In this document: positions 48,156 through 55,761 of the stretch, in pieces | Layout of the letters: each line of letters opens with the position of its first letter | How positions within the stretch are numbered: position 1 is the stretch's first letter | Assembly: GCF_003751305.1 (NCBI RefSeq) | Contig: NZ_RJKV01000001.1 | Coordinates: forward strand, 661,581-725,580 | DNA length: 64,000 bases | Source of the DNA: Stenotrophomonas rhizophila | Lineage (GTDB): Bacteria; Pseudomonadota; Gammaproteobacteria; Xanthomonadales; Xanthomonadaceae | Direction of reading: 5' to 3' | Made by a program: the position numbers and the translations under genes | Notes under the pieces: generated by a model | What the model was told of the DNA's origin: nothing | The model's database searches: none | The model's input: the letters and a program-made list of their open reading frames with translations, nothing else

Positions 48156-49034
48156 CTACCCGAACGTCCAGAACGGCGCTTTGATCCGCTCGCGCCAATA
48201 CGTTTCCCCGGCCAGGTAGAACTTCTGCGCATAGGCCTTGGCGAACCAGCCGGCGGCCGCGTCCAGATCACGCGTCACGCCGGCGCGGCCGCGGCCCAGC
48301 AGCAGGCCGCTGAAATACTGGCCATACACATTGCCCTGGTCCGCCGCCAGCCGATACCAGCGCAGCGCCTCGATACCATCGCGCGGCAGGCCCATGCCCA
48401 GTTCGTACATCGTTCCCAGATCCACCTGGGCATCGGCATCGCCGCGCTGCGCACGCCGCTGGATGTCGGCGACCAGCGGATGCAGAGTGCCATCCGGCTG
48501 CGCGGCGATCGACTGCGGCAGCCGCGAGGATTCGGACGGCATGTGGTGGTAGATCGTCGCGCGCAGGTCCCAGCGCAGCGCGCTGGCCGCGTCACCGCGT
48601 TCGCGATGGAACTTGGCCAGCATCAGCATCGCCATCGGGTTGCCGTGCTCGGCGGCAGCGCGGTACCAACGCTCTGCTTTGCGCGGTGACGCGCGCAGTG
48701 CAGTGCCCTGGAGGATGTTCGGGCCGGTGCCATGCAGCAGCTCACCGTGGGTCCAGATCCGGCCCAGCGCCTCTTCGGCCTGGGGGTTGTGGAAGGTCCA
48801 CGGTGTGACCGCGGCGGCACGTCCATACCAGGTCACGGCGCGCGGGTCGTTGAATGTCTCGTAGGTCCTGGCTGCCTCCCAGGCACTGTCGAAGCTGCCA
48901 TCGACCGCCTTGGTTTCGACCGACTTCACGATGCTCGCAGGCGTCCGTGATGGGGCGCTGCTGCAGGCGATGAGGGAAAGGGTCAGCGCGATGCCGCCCA
49001 GGCGTGTAGCGATGCGTCCAATGCGAGGGGTCAT
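48156..49034 (-). CDS. Sel1-repeat lipoprotein
   Basis: A 292-residue lipoprotein. The ATG at 49034 gives a signal peptide with lipobox LIAC and then SSAPS. Sel1-like helical repeats appear as AEHGNPMAMLMLAKFHRERGD, DADAQVDLGTMYELGMGLPRD and ADQGNVYGQYFSGLLLGRG in parts. Such proteins act as scaffolds in the envelope. It is transcribed divergently from the asnB leader. Confidence 0.85.
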   Translation of the reverse strand: MTPRIGRIATRLGGIALTLSLIACSSAPSRTPASIVKSVETKAVDGSFDSAWEAARTYETFNDPRAVTWYGRAAAVTPWTFHNPQAEEALGRIWTHGELLHGTGPNILQGTALRASPRKAERWYRAAAEHGNPMAMLMLAKFHRERGDAASALRWDLRATIYHHMPSESSRLPQSIAAQPDGTLHPLVADIQRRAQRGDADAQVDLGTMYELGMGLPRDGIEALRWYRLAADQGNVYGQYFSGLLLGRGRAGVTRDLDAAAGWFAKAYAQKFYLAGETYWRERIKAPFWTFG

Positions 49035-49126
49035 GCCAGCCAGGTGGTGCAGAAGGACCGCGATTATCGCCCGGCCCCGAAGCGCGGGGTTGTCCGCAGC
49101 GGTCGGTTTGGTTGCCATCGCAACAG

Positions 49127-49155
49127 TTGCACCGCCGCCCAAACCCGGTTACGGT
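49127..49155 (+). promoter_or_regulatory. Probable asnB leader promoter
   Basis: -35 TTGCAC (49127-49132) and -10 TACGGT (49150-49155) are separated by 17 bases. The expected start site, about 49162, is the A of the leader ATG, and no ribosome site precedes it. A leaderless leader-peptide mRNA is predicted. Confidence 0.45.
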
Positions 49156-49161
49156 CGGTCC

Positions 49162-49260
49162 ATGTCCTCGTTCCCGGCCACCGCTGTCAGCAATACCAAC
49201 CGCACCAATCTGCGCGCGAATAATCGTGCGCGGCCGATGCGGGACTGCGACCAGGGCTAG
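49162..49260 (+). CDS. Asn-rich leader peptide of asnB
   Basis: A 32-residue reading frame. Codons 11, 13, 16, 20 and 21 are Asn, so five of eleven codons in the run SNTNRTNLRANN specify asparagine; codons 20-21 are a tandem AAT AAT at 49219-49224. The stop is 28 bases before the attenuator terminator. The arrangement is that of leader peptides in trp, his, leu and thr operons, here matched to asparagine synthetase. Evidence for translation is inferential: there is no ribosome site, but a promoter suggesting a leaderless start is present. Confidence 0.75.
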   Translation: MSSFPATAVSNTNRTNLRANNRARPMRDCDQG

Positions 49261-49298
49261 TACAAGCAACACGCCCGGACCCCAGAAAACCCGCATCG
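49234..49298 (+). promoter_or_regulatory. Antiterminator pairing of the asnB attenuator
   Basis: CCGATGCGGG at 49234-49243, inside leader codons 25-28, is identical to the 3' arm of the terminator (49300-49309). CGATGCGGG can thus pair with CCCGCATCG (49290-49298) and prevent terminator formation. A hairpin GCGCGCGA-ATAA-TCGTGCGC (49212-49231) sits over the tandem Asn codons. A ribosome stalled at Asn codons leaves the antiterminator strand free; one reaching the stop covers it. Confidence 0.7.
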
Positions 49299-49316
49299 AC
49301 CGATGCGGGTTTTTTT
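49289..49316 (+). terminator. asnB attenuator (rho-independent terminator)
   Basis: ACCCGCATC-GACC-GATGCGGGT forms a perfect 9-bp stem with four-base loop. AAAA precedes it and seven T follow. It lies after the leader stop and 87 bases before the asnB ATG, so it must be read through for asnB expression. Confidence 0.92.
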
Positions 49317-49402
49317 GTGGCCCGGGTTTACCCCTTCCGGGCCTGGGTGGCCGGTCGAATGCCTGCAATACGTGTATTCCCCCATCATCAGGAGCTGTTC
49401 CC

Positions 49403-51094
49403 ATGTGTTCGATCTTCGGTATTTTCGGCCTCCAGGCGGGCGATGACCTCGCCGCATTGCGCCGCCATGCGCTGGACCTGTCGCAGCGCCAGCGCCATCG
49501 CGGCCCGGACTGGAGCGGGGTGTACGTCGATGACGGCGCCATCCTGGTCCACGAACGCCTGGCCATCGTCGACCCCGCCGGTGGCTCGCAGCCGCTGCTT
49601 TCCGAAGACGGCGGGCTGGCGCTGGCGGTCAACGGCGAAATCTACAACCACCGCGAACTGAAGGCCGAACTGGCCCAGCCGTACGCTTTCCAGACCGGTT
49701 CGGACTGCGAGGTGATCAACGCGCTGTACCGCGAAGACAGCCCGGCCTCGTTCCTGAACCGCCTCAACGGCATCTTCGCCTTCGCGTTGTGGGACCGCGC
49801 CGCGCAGCGCGTGCTGATCGCGCGTGATCCGATCGGCGTGGTGCCGCTGTACTGGGGCCACGACAAGGACGGCCGCCTGGTGGTGGCTTCCGAGCTGAAG
49901 TCGCTGGTGGACATCTGCGCCGACGCGGCGCAGTTCCCGCCGGGCCACTGGTACGACAGTGCCACCGACACGCTCACCCGTTACTACGAGCGTCCGTGGC
50001 GCGACTACGACGCAGTCGAAGGCGTGGAGGCGGATCGCGTCGAACTGCGTGAGGCGTTCGAGCGTGCGGTGCATCGCCAGCTGATGACCGACGTGCCCTA
50101 CGGCGTGCTGCTCTCCGGGGGTCTGGATTCGTCGCTGGTCGCAGCCGTCGCCGCGCGCTATGCCCGCCACCGTGTCGAAGATGGCGATCAGAGTGAAGCG
50201 TGGTGGCCGCGCCTGCATTCCTTCGCGATCGGCCTGAAGGGCTCCCCCGATCTGGCCGCCGCCGCCATCGCGGCCGAAGCCCTGGGCACCGTGCACCACG
50301 GTTTCGAGTACACCTTCGAAGAGGGGCTGGATGCGCTGCCGGAAGTGATCCGCCACGTTGAGACCTACGACGTCACCACCATCCGCGCCTCCACGCCGAT
50401 GTTCCTGCTGGCGCGCCGGATCAAGGCGATGGGCGTGAAAATGGTGCTGTCCGGTGAGGGCAGCGACGAAATCTTCGGTGGCTACCTTTACTTCCACAAG
50501 GCGCCGAACGCGCGTGAGTTCCATGAGGAGCTGGTGCGCAAGCTCGATGCACTCAACAACTACGATTGCCTGCGCGCCAACAAGTCGATGATGGCCTGGG
50601 GCGTGGAGCCGCGCGTGCCGTTCCTGGACCGCGAGTTCCTCGATGTGGCCATGCGTATCGATGCCAAGCACAAGATGGTCGGGCAGGGCCCTGCCGGTAC
50701 GCGACGTATCGAGAAGGCGGTGCTGCGCGAAGCCTTCGAAGGCTACCTGCCGGACTCGATCCTGTGGCGCCAGAAGGAGCAGTTCAGCGATGGCGTGGGC
50801 TATGGCTGGATCGACGGGCTGAAGGCCCATGCCGAAGCCCAGGTCAGTGACCGCGTGATGGCGGCGGCGGACAAGCGCTTCGTGCACAACCCGCCGCAGA
50901 CCAAGGAAGCCTACTTCTACCGCCACGTGTTCGAGCAGTACTTCCCCACCCAGGCCGCGGCGGAAACCGTGCCGGGTGGGAAGTCCATCGCGTGCTCCTC
51001 GCCTGCCGCGATTGCGTGGGACGCCAGCTTTGCCGCGATGGCCGATCCCTCCGGGCGCGCCATCGCCGGCGTGCACGAGCAGGCTCTGGCCTGA
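49403..51094 (+). CDS. asnB: Asparagine synthase B (glutamine-hydrolysing)
   Basis: A 563-residue two-domain enzyme that makes Asn from Asp, Gln and ATP. The glutaminase domain starts with the nucleophile Cys2 (MCSIFGIFG), and contains the RHRGPDWSG motif. The synthetase domain has the PP-loop LLSGGLDSSLVAA and the GEGSDEIFGGYLYF stretch. AGGAG eight bases before the ATG at 49403. An Asn-rich leader peptide and an intrinsic terminator precede it, implying control by attenuation. Confidence 0.97.
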   Translation: MCSIFGIFGLQAGDDLAALRRHALDLSQRQRHRGPDWSGVYVDDGAILVHERLAIVDPAGGSQPLLSEDGGLALAVNGEIYNHRELKAELAQPYAFQTGSDCEVINALYREDSPASFLNRLNGIFAFALWDRAAQRVLIARDPIGVVPLYWGHDKDGRLVVASELKSLVDICADAAQFPPGHWYDSATDTLTRYYERPWRDYDAVEGVEADRVELREAFERAVHRQLMTDVPYGVLLSGGLDSSLVAAVAARYARHRVEDGDQSEAWWPRLHSFAIGLKGSPDLAAAAIAAEALGTVHHGFEYTFEEGLDALPEVIRHVETYDVTTIRASTPMFLLARRIKAMGVKMVLSGEGSDEIFGGYLYFHKAPNAREFHEELVRKLDALNNYDCLRANKSMMAWGVEPRVPFLDREFLDVAMRIDAKHKMVGQGPAGTRRIEKAVLREAFEGYLPDSILWRQKEQFSDGVGYGWIDGLKAHAEAQVSDRVMAAADKRFVHNPPQTKEAYFYRHVFEQYFPTQAAAETVPGGKSIACSSPAAIAWDASFAAMADPSGRAIAGVHEQALA

Positions 51095-51182
51095 TCGATG
51101 GGCCACACCGCCGCGTCGTCCGCGGTGGTGTGGCAGCGCGTGCAGCCCGTAGAATCGCCCCTTCAATCGATGGGGATCGGTC

Positions 51183-52565
51183 ATGGACTCTGACACCACC
51201 GGCATGCGTCGCAGCGGCCTGGCCTGGCGCTACCTGGGCTGGGTGGCGTTGCCGCTGCTGATCGGCCTTGGCCTGGCGCGGTTTGCCGGCCCGGCCGTGA
51301 CTGCGCAGGTGGCCCGTGCCGAGTCCTCGCTGGGCGCTGACTGGGCCGCGCATCTGCATGCGCCGCTCGGTCTGTTTCTGCTGCAGTTGCTGGTGTTGCT
51401 GATGGTCGCCAAGGGCGCGGGCTGGGTGTTCCGCCGGCTGGGGCAGCCGGGGGTGATCGGTGAGATGGTGGCCGGCCTGATGATGGGGCCGCTGGTGCTG
51501 GGGGCCATGTTGCCGCAGGTGCATGGCGTGCTGTTCCCGCCGGCATCGCTTGGTTCGCTCGGTCTGCTCAGCCAGCTCGGCGTGCTGATGTTCCTGCTGG
51601 TGGCCGGTGCGGAGCTGGATCTGGGCGGGCTGCGGGGGCGACGTCGTTTCGCCTTCGTGGTCAGCCATGCGGGCATCGCGGTGCCCTTCGTGCTGGGCGT
51701 GCTGCTCGCGATCTGGCTCTACGGCGCGCACGCACCGCCGGGCGTGGGCTTCACCGGCTTCGCGTTGTTCGTGGGCATTTCATTGAGCATCACCGCCTTC
51801 CCGGTGCTGCTGCGCATTCTGGCCGACCGGGGCATGACCGGCACGCCGCTGGGCCAGACCGCGATCGCCTGTGCCGCGCTCGGTGATGCCACCGCATGGT
51901 GCCTGCTGGCCCTGATCGTCGCCGCCGCGCAATCGCAGGGCTGGGTGCCCGCCACGATCAACCTGGTCTGCGTGGTCGCCTTCGTCGCGCTGATGCTGGG
52001 CGTGGTGCGCCCGTGGTTCTCTCGCTTGGTGATCGCCCCGGGCCAGGAAGGGCGCTGGCTGCTGATCATGCTGTTGATGGCGCTGGGCTGCGCGCTGGTT
52101 ACCGAGATGCTGGGCATCCACGCGCTGTTCGGTGCCTTCGCGGCGGGCGTGGCGGTGTCCGGCAACGCCACCCTGCGGCATACCGTGGCCGAGCGCGTCG
52201 AGCCGTTCGCGGTGACCTTGCTGCTGCCGCTGTTCTTCGCCATGACCGGCCTGCGCATGCGCGCCGACGCCCTGCAGGCCAGCGACCTGGTGCTGTGCCT
52301 GATCGTGATCGTGGTGGCCACGCTGGGCAAGCTGATCGGCACCTGGAGTGCAGCGCGCAGTGCCGGCATGGGCAGCCATGAGGCGTGGAAGCTCGGTGCC
52401 CTGATGAACACCCGCGGCCTGATGGAGCTGATCGTGCTCAACCTGGGCTACGAGCTGGGCTTCCTCGGCGACCGCCTGTTTGCCGTGCTGGTGATCATGG
52501 CCCTGGTGACCACGGCCATGACCGGGCCGCTGCTCAACGCGATGGAGCGCTGGAAGCGGCAGTAA
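51183..52565 (+). CDS. CPA2-family cation:proton antiporter
   Basis: A 460-residue inner-membrane protein with about 12-13 hydrophobic helices of the Na+/H+ exchanger family. The family parts LGQPGVIGEMVAGLMMGPLVLG and ISLSITAFPVLLRILAD (split here for clarity) are clear, with the LMNTRGLMELIVLN segment near residue 410. GGAT precedes the ATG at 51183. There is no C-terminal TrkA-N domain. The ion, Na+ or K+, is unknown. Confidence 0.9.
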   Translation: MDSDTTGMRRSGLAWRYLGWVALPLLIGLGLARFAGPAVTAQVARAESSLGADWAAHLHAPLGLFLLQLLVLLMVAKGAGWVFRRLGQPGVIGEMVAGLMMGPLVLGAMLPQVHGVLFPPASLGSLGLLSQLGVLMFLLVAGAELDLGGLRGRRRFAFVVSHAGIAVPFVLGVLLAIWLYGAHAPPGVGFTGFALFVGISLSITAFPVLLRILADRGMTGTPLGQTAIACAALGDATAWCLLALIVAAAQSQGWVPATINLVCVVAFVALMLGVVRPWFSRLVIAPGQEGRWLLIMLLMALGCALVTEMLGIHALFGAFAAGVAVSGNATLRHTVAERVEPFAVTLLLPLFFAMTGLRMRADALQASDLVLCLIVIVVATLGKLIGTWSAARSAGMGSHEAWKLGALMNTRGLMELIVLNLGYELGFLGDRLFAVLVIMALVTTAMTGPLLNAMERWKRQ

Positions 52566-52581
52566 AGCGTTGACCCCGCCA

Positions 52582-54924
52582 TCAGTCCACGGGGACCAGC
52601 GACAGCGTGTACGCGGTCTTGCCCGGCAGGAACGGGGTGGGTGTTCCCTTCACCCAGGCGTCGTGTCCTGCGCCCCAGAACGGTGACAACGGGTGACCGC
52701 TCTGCCCACCGGGCATGTGGATCAATCCCTCGGCTTCGTGGCCGGGCGAGACCACCATCCGCTGCGACGCCCCGAACGCGGGCCCCTGCACGCGGGGCAT
52801 GTCGCGGTCGCCGGGCAACGGATCGCCAGGCATGCACAGCCATCGTCGGGCGACGTTGGGCAGGGCGCGACTGACCGGGTGACAGATCGAGGCGGTGTTG
52901 CGTTCGCCCCACGTACGCGCGTCCAGCGGTCCCTGACTGCTCAGGTCTGCCTCCAGCGCCTTGGCGGTATCGGTCAACAGCGCAGTCCAGCTGGCAGATG
53001 GGGGCGGCAGCAGATGCGCCGGCCGCTCGGTCACCAATGGCCACAACACGCCTTCGAACTGCCCCAGCCGCGGCTCCAGATACGCTTCCCCGAGCTGTGC
53101 TTTCGCTGGCGCGAGCAGGCCCTCGCCGACGCGGTCGATCAGCATGCCGCGGAAACCGCGGGTGATCCGGTAGCTGACCGAATCGACGGCCGCATGGCCT
53201 TCCCATCGACGGGTTGCCACCTCCAGCCGCTGCAGTGCAGGGTCGTCGCTGGCGGTGACGACCTCGCGCAGCAGGTGCCACCAGCGCGTGAGCAACAGGG
53301 CGCGATCGTCGAGCTGGATCGCCAGCAGGTCCGCTTCGGTGAAGCGCTCCTTCGCCATCAGGCCATCGCGGATCTGCCGCCCGCGCGCACCGAGATCGTA
53401 GCCACCGTTCCCGGCAATGGCCAAGGTCTCCCCATCGAGCACGCGGCCGTTGGCAGTCCACAGCCGGTGAGTTGGCGGGTCGACCAAGGCCGGCGCGCCA
53501 TCGCTGCGGATCGCCCAAGGCGCACAACTGGCAGGGGCCGCGATCGTGTTGCCGCTCGGCGGGCAGCCCGCAGCACGGTCCGGGCGTGTGCCGATCAACC
53601 GCCAGGCGATGCGTCCGCTGCGGTCGGCGATGACCAGGTTCTGCGCGGGAATACCGCTGCGGTCGGCCACGTGGAAGGCCTCCTCAAGCGTCGCCGCGCG
53701 CGCCATCTCGGCGAAGTCCAACCGGACCGCACCGGGAAGCTGCGCCGTCCAGCGCAGCGCCTCGCCACTGCCATCTGTCCTGTCGTGCAGTACCGGACCC
53801 CAGGCGGTCTCGCGCACGCGCAGTGTCACCGGCGCTTGACCGGCGACGCCGATACGCTCTTCATGCGTGGTGATGCCCGGCGCATTGGCGGGCACGCTGC
53901 GGAAATCGGCGGTGTCGATGTAACTGTTGGTGAAGCCCCAGGCCACGTGTCCGTTGCTGCCGACGACGATGGCCGGCAGGCCGGGCAGCGAGAAGCCACT
54001 GACATCGACGCGGCCGTCGGGCGCCTGCGGGTCGGGGTAGCGCAGCCGTACCCGGAACCAGAGATTCGGTGCGCGCAGCCCAAGGTGCATGTCGTCGGCG
54101 ACGATGGCGCGCCCGTCCACGGTCAGTGCGCCGGACACGGCGAAGTTGTTGCTGCCCAGCACGTCCGCGTCCAGATGACCGGCGGCGGCACTGGTTGCCT
54201 GCGCCGCATCGAGGCGTCGGAGGTCGAGCGCCGTGGCGTCCGGTAGCGGTGCGTTGCCGCGCGCTCCGCCAAACAGGGGGGCATCCCACTCGCTGCCCTC
54301 GTGGCTGAGCAGTGCATACAGCGCCGGTGGCACCACCGCGCGGATCCGCGCCATCGCCAGTTCGTTCTGATTGGTGGGGTCCTGCAGGTCGGCATACATC
54401 GCCAGCCCGGTCAGCACACTGTCTTCGGCCTGCCACGGTGCGGGCGTCTGGCGCAGCAGTAGATAGGGCCAAGGCCGTACCCGAAGATCCGCGACGCCTT
54501 GGTTGATGCCGTCCACATACGCCTGCAGGGCAGCGGCACTGCTGCCCGTGGCAACCTCCAGGTGGGCCTCGGTGCGCGCCCGCAGCCGGTGCACCCGCAT
54601 GCGCTTGTCCATGTCGATCGCCGCCGGGCCGAACAGCTCGGCGAGCTCGCCAGCGGCAGTACGACGCATCAGGTCCATCTCGAAGTAGCGCTCCTGCGCA
54701 TGCACCAGACCCAGCGCCCGCATCGCATCGGCCTGGGTTCCGGCCTCGATGGTGACCACGCCCAGTGCGTCACGGGTGATGCTCACCGGCGCCGCCAAGC
54801 CGGTCATGGCCTGTTCGCCTTCCAGGCGGGGCAGGCTGCCACGCAGCAGCCACCACACCATGAAAACCGTCGCCAGCGTCAGTATCAGCACTCCCCAGAC
54901 CAACCGCTTCAGCCAATGCCGCAT
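52582..54924 (-). CDS. Penicillin-acylase family (S45) hydrolase
   Basis: A 780-residue N-terminal-nucleophile hydrolase, made as a precursor and self-cleaved before the nucleophile serine. LGSNNFAVSG places Ser258 as the new N terminus of the beta chain. A membrane helix at about 8-28 (LVWGVLILTLATVFMVWW) anchors it, or is a signal. The alpha part carries LGLVHAQERYFEMDL. Relatives hydrolyse penicillin, cephalosporin side chains or acyl-homoserine lactones; the substrate is not readable here. Confidence 0.88.
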   Translation of the reverse strand: MRHWLKRLVWGVLILTLATVFMVWWLLRGSLPRLEGEQAMTGLAAPVSITRDALGVVTIEAGTQADAMRALGLVHAQERYFEMDLMRRTAAGELAELFGPAAIDMDKRMRVHRLRARTEAHLEVATGSSAAALQAYVDGINQGVADLRVRPWPYLLLRQTPAPWQAEDSVLTGLAMYADLQDPTNQNELAMARIRAVVPPALYALLSHEGSEWDAPLFGGARGNAPLPDATALDLRRLDAAQATSAAAGHLDADVLGSNNFAVSGALTVDGRAIVADDMHLGLRAPNLWFRVRLRYPDPQAPDGRVDVSGFSLPGLPAIVVGSNGHVAWGFTNSYIDTADFRSVPANAPGITTHEERIGVAGQAPVTLRVRETAWGPVLHDRTDGSGEALRWTAQLPGAVRLDFAEMARAATLEEAFHVADRSGIPAQNLVIADRSGRIAWRLIGTRPDRAAGCPPSGNTIAAPASCAPWAIRSDGAPALVDPPTHRLWTANGRVLDGETLAIAGNGGYDLGARGRQIRDGLMAKERFTEADLLAIQLDDRALLLTRWWHLLREVVTASDDPALQRLEVATRRWEGHAAVDSVSYRITRGFRGMLIDRVGEGLLAPAKAQLGEAYLEPRLGQFEGVLWPLVTERPAHLLPPPSASWTALLTDTAKALEADLSSQGPLDARTWGERNTASICHPVSRALPNVARRWLCMPGDPLPGDRDMPRVQGPAFGASQRMVVSPGHEAEGLIHMPGGQSGHPLSPFWGAGHDAWVKGTPTPFLPGKTAYTLSLVPVD

Positions 54925-55077
54925 CCTGCGCGTCCCCCTGTAGGTGTGGTTCGATTGTAGGGGAGGCGTGAACGAGCTGTGCACGCCGAACGAAGCGCAA
55001 CTGCAACTGATTCCGATTAGATCACCGGAATTCCAGATAGGGCACCATGCGCGCATTGATTCATCAGGAGCACCCCC

Positions 55078-55566
55078 ATGAAAGGCAACCCGGACGTCAT
55101 CGCCTGCTTGAAGGAACTGCTGCGCGGCGAGTTGGCCGCGCGCGACCAGTACTTCATCCATTCGCGCCGCTACGAAGACCAGGGCCTGTTCGCGCTCTAT
55201 GAGCGCCTCAACCACGAGATGGAAGAAGAGACCCAGCACGCCGATGCGCTGCTGCGCCGCATCCTCTTCCTCGGCGGCGACCCGGACATGCGCCCGCATG
55301 TGTTCGAGCCCGGCGTGACCGTGGAAGAGATGCTGCAGAAGGACCTGGAGACCGAGTACAGCGTCCGCGACAACCTGGCTGCCGGCATGAAGCTATGCGA
55401 ACAGCACCAGGACTATGTCAGCCGCGACATGCTGCTGGTGCAGTTGAAGGACACCGAAGAAGACCACGCCTGGTGGCTGGAACAGCAGTTGGGCCTGATC
55501 AAGCGCATCGGCCTGGCGCTGTACCAGACCAGCAAGATGGATGCGAAGGGCACGGCTGCGCACTGA
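55078..55566 (+). CDS. bfr: Bacterioferritin lacking the haem-ligand Met52
   Basis: A 162-residue ferritin-like iron storage protein. The N terminus [15 protein letters not shown] matches bacterioferritin. Ferroxidase ligands are in place: Glu18, Glu51, His54, Glu93, Glu127 and His130. At position 52, where E. coli Bfr has the Met that ligates haem across the dimer, this protein has Thr. It may thus store iron without haem, or pair with another subunit. GGAG precedes the ATG at 55078. Confidence 0.92.
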   Translation: MKGNPDVIACLKELLRGELAARDQYFIHSRRYEDQGLFALYERLNHEMEEETQHADALLRRILFLGGDPDMRPHVFEPGVTVEEMLQKDLETEYSVRDNLAAGMKLCEQHQDYVSRDMLLVQLKDTEEDHAWWLEQQLGLIKRIGLALYQTSKMDAKGTAAH

Positions 55567-55669
55567 GTGCGGCATCGGGTTCCGCACGCCAGCCAGCCTT
55601 CGCCAGCCAGCTGCTGAACCCTCGTCCGCCCGCCAGCCTCTGCCAGCCAGCCGACGTAGAGACGATCAG

Positions 55670-55697
55670 AAAGGCCGGGGAAACCCGGCCTTTTCTG
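55670..55697 (+). terminator. bfr rho-independent terminator
   Basis: AAAGGCCGGG-GAAA-CCCGGCCTTT is a perfect 10-bp stem with a GNRA loop, ending in TTTTCT. It is followed at once by the parC terminator. Confidence 0.88.
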
Positions 55698-55704
55698 TGG
55701 GCGC

Positions 55705-55736
55705 AACAAAAAAACGGCCGGGTTTCCCCGGCCGTT
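55705..55736 (-). terminator. parC rho-independent terminator
   Basis: AACGGCCGGG/CCCGGCCGTT forms a 10-bp stem with the loop TTTC. On the minus strand it is followed by a run of seven T. It lies 26 bases past the parC stop. Confidence 0.88.
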
Positions 55737-55761
55737 CCGATTCACGTCAACACCGCGAGGC

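Noticed and set aside
55588..55651. GCCAGCCAGC repeats as a CRISPR-like or regulatory array
   Set aside because: Only three short copies with irregular spacing and no spacers of constant length; likely chance in GC-rich sequence.
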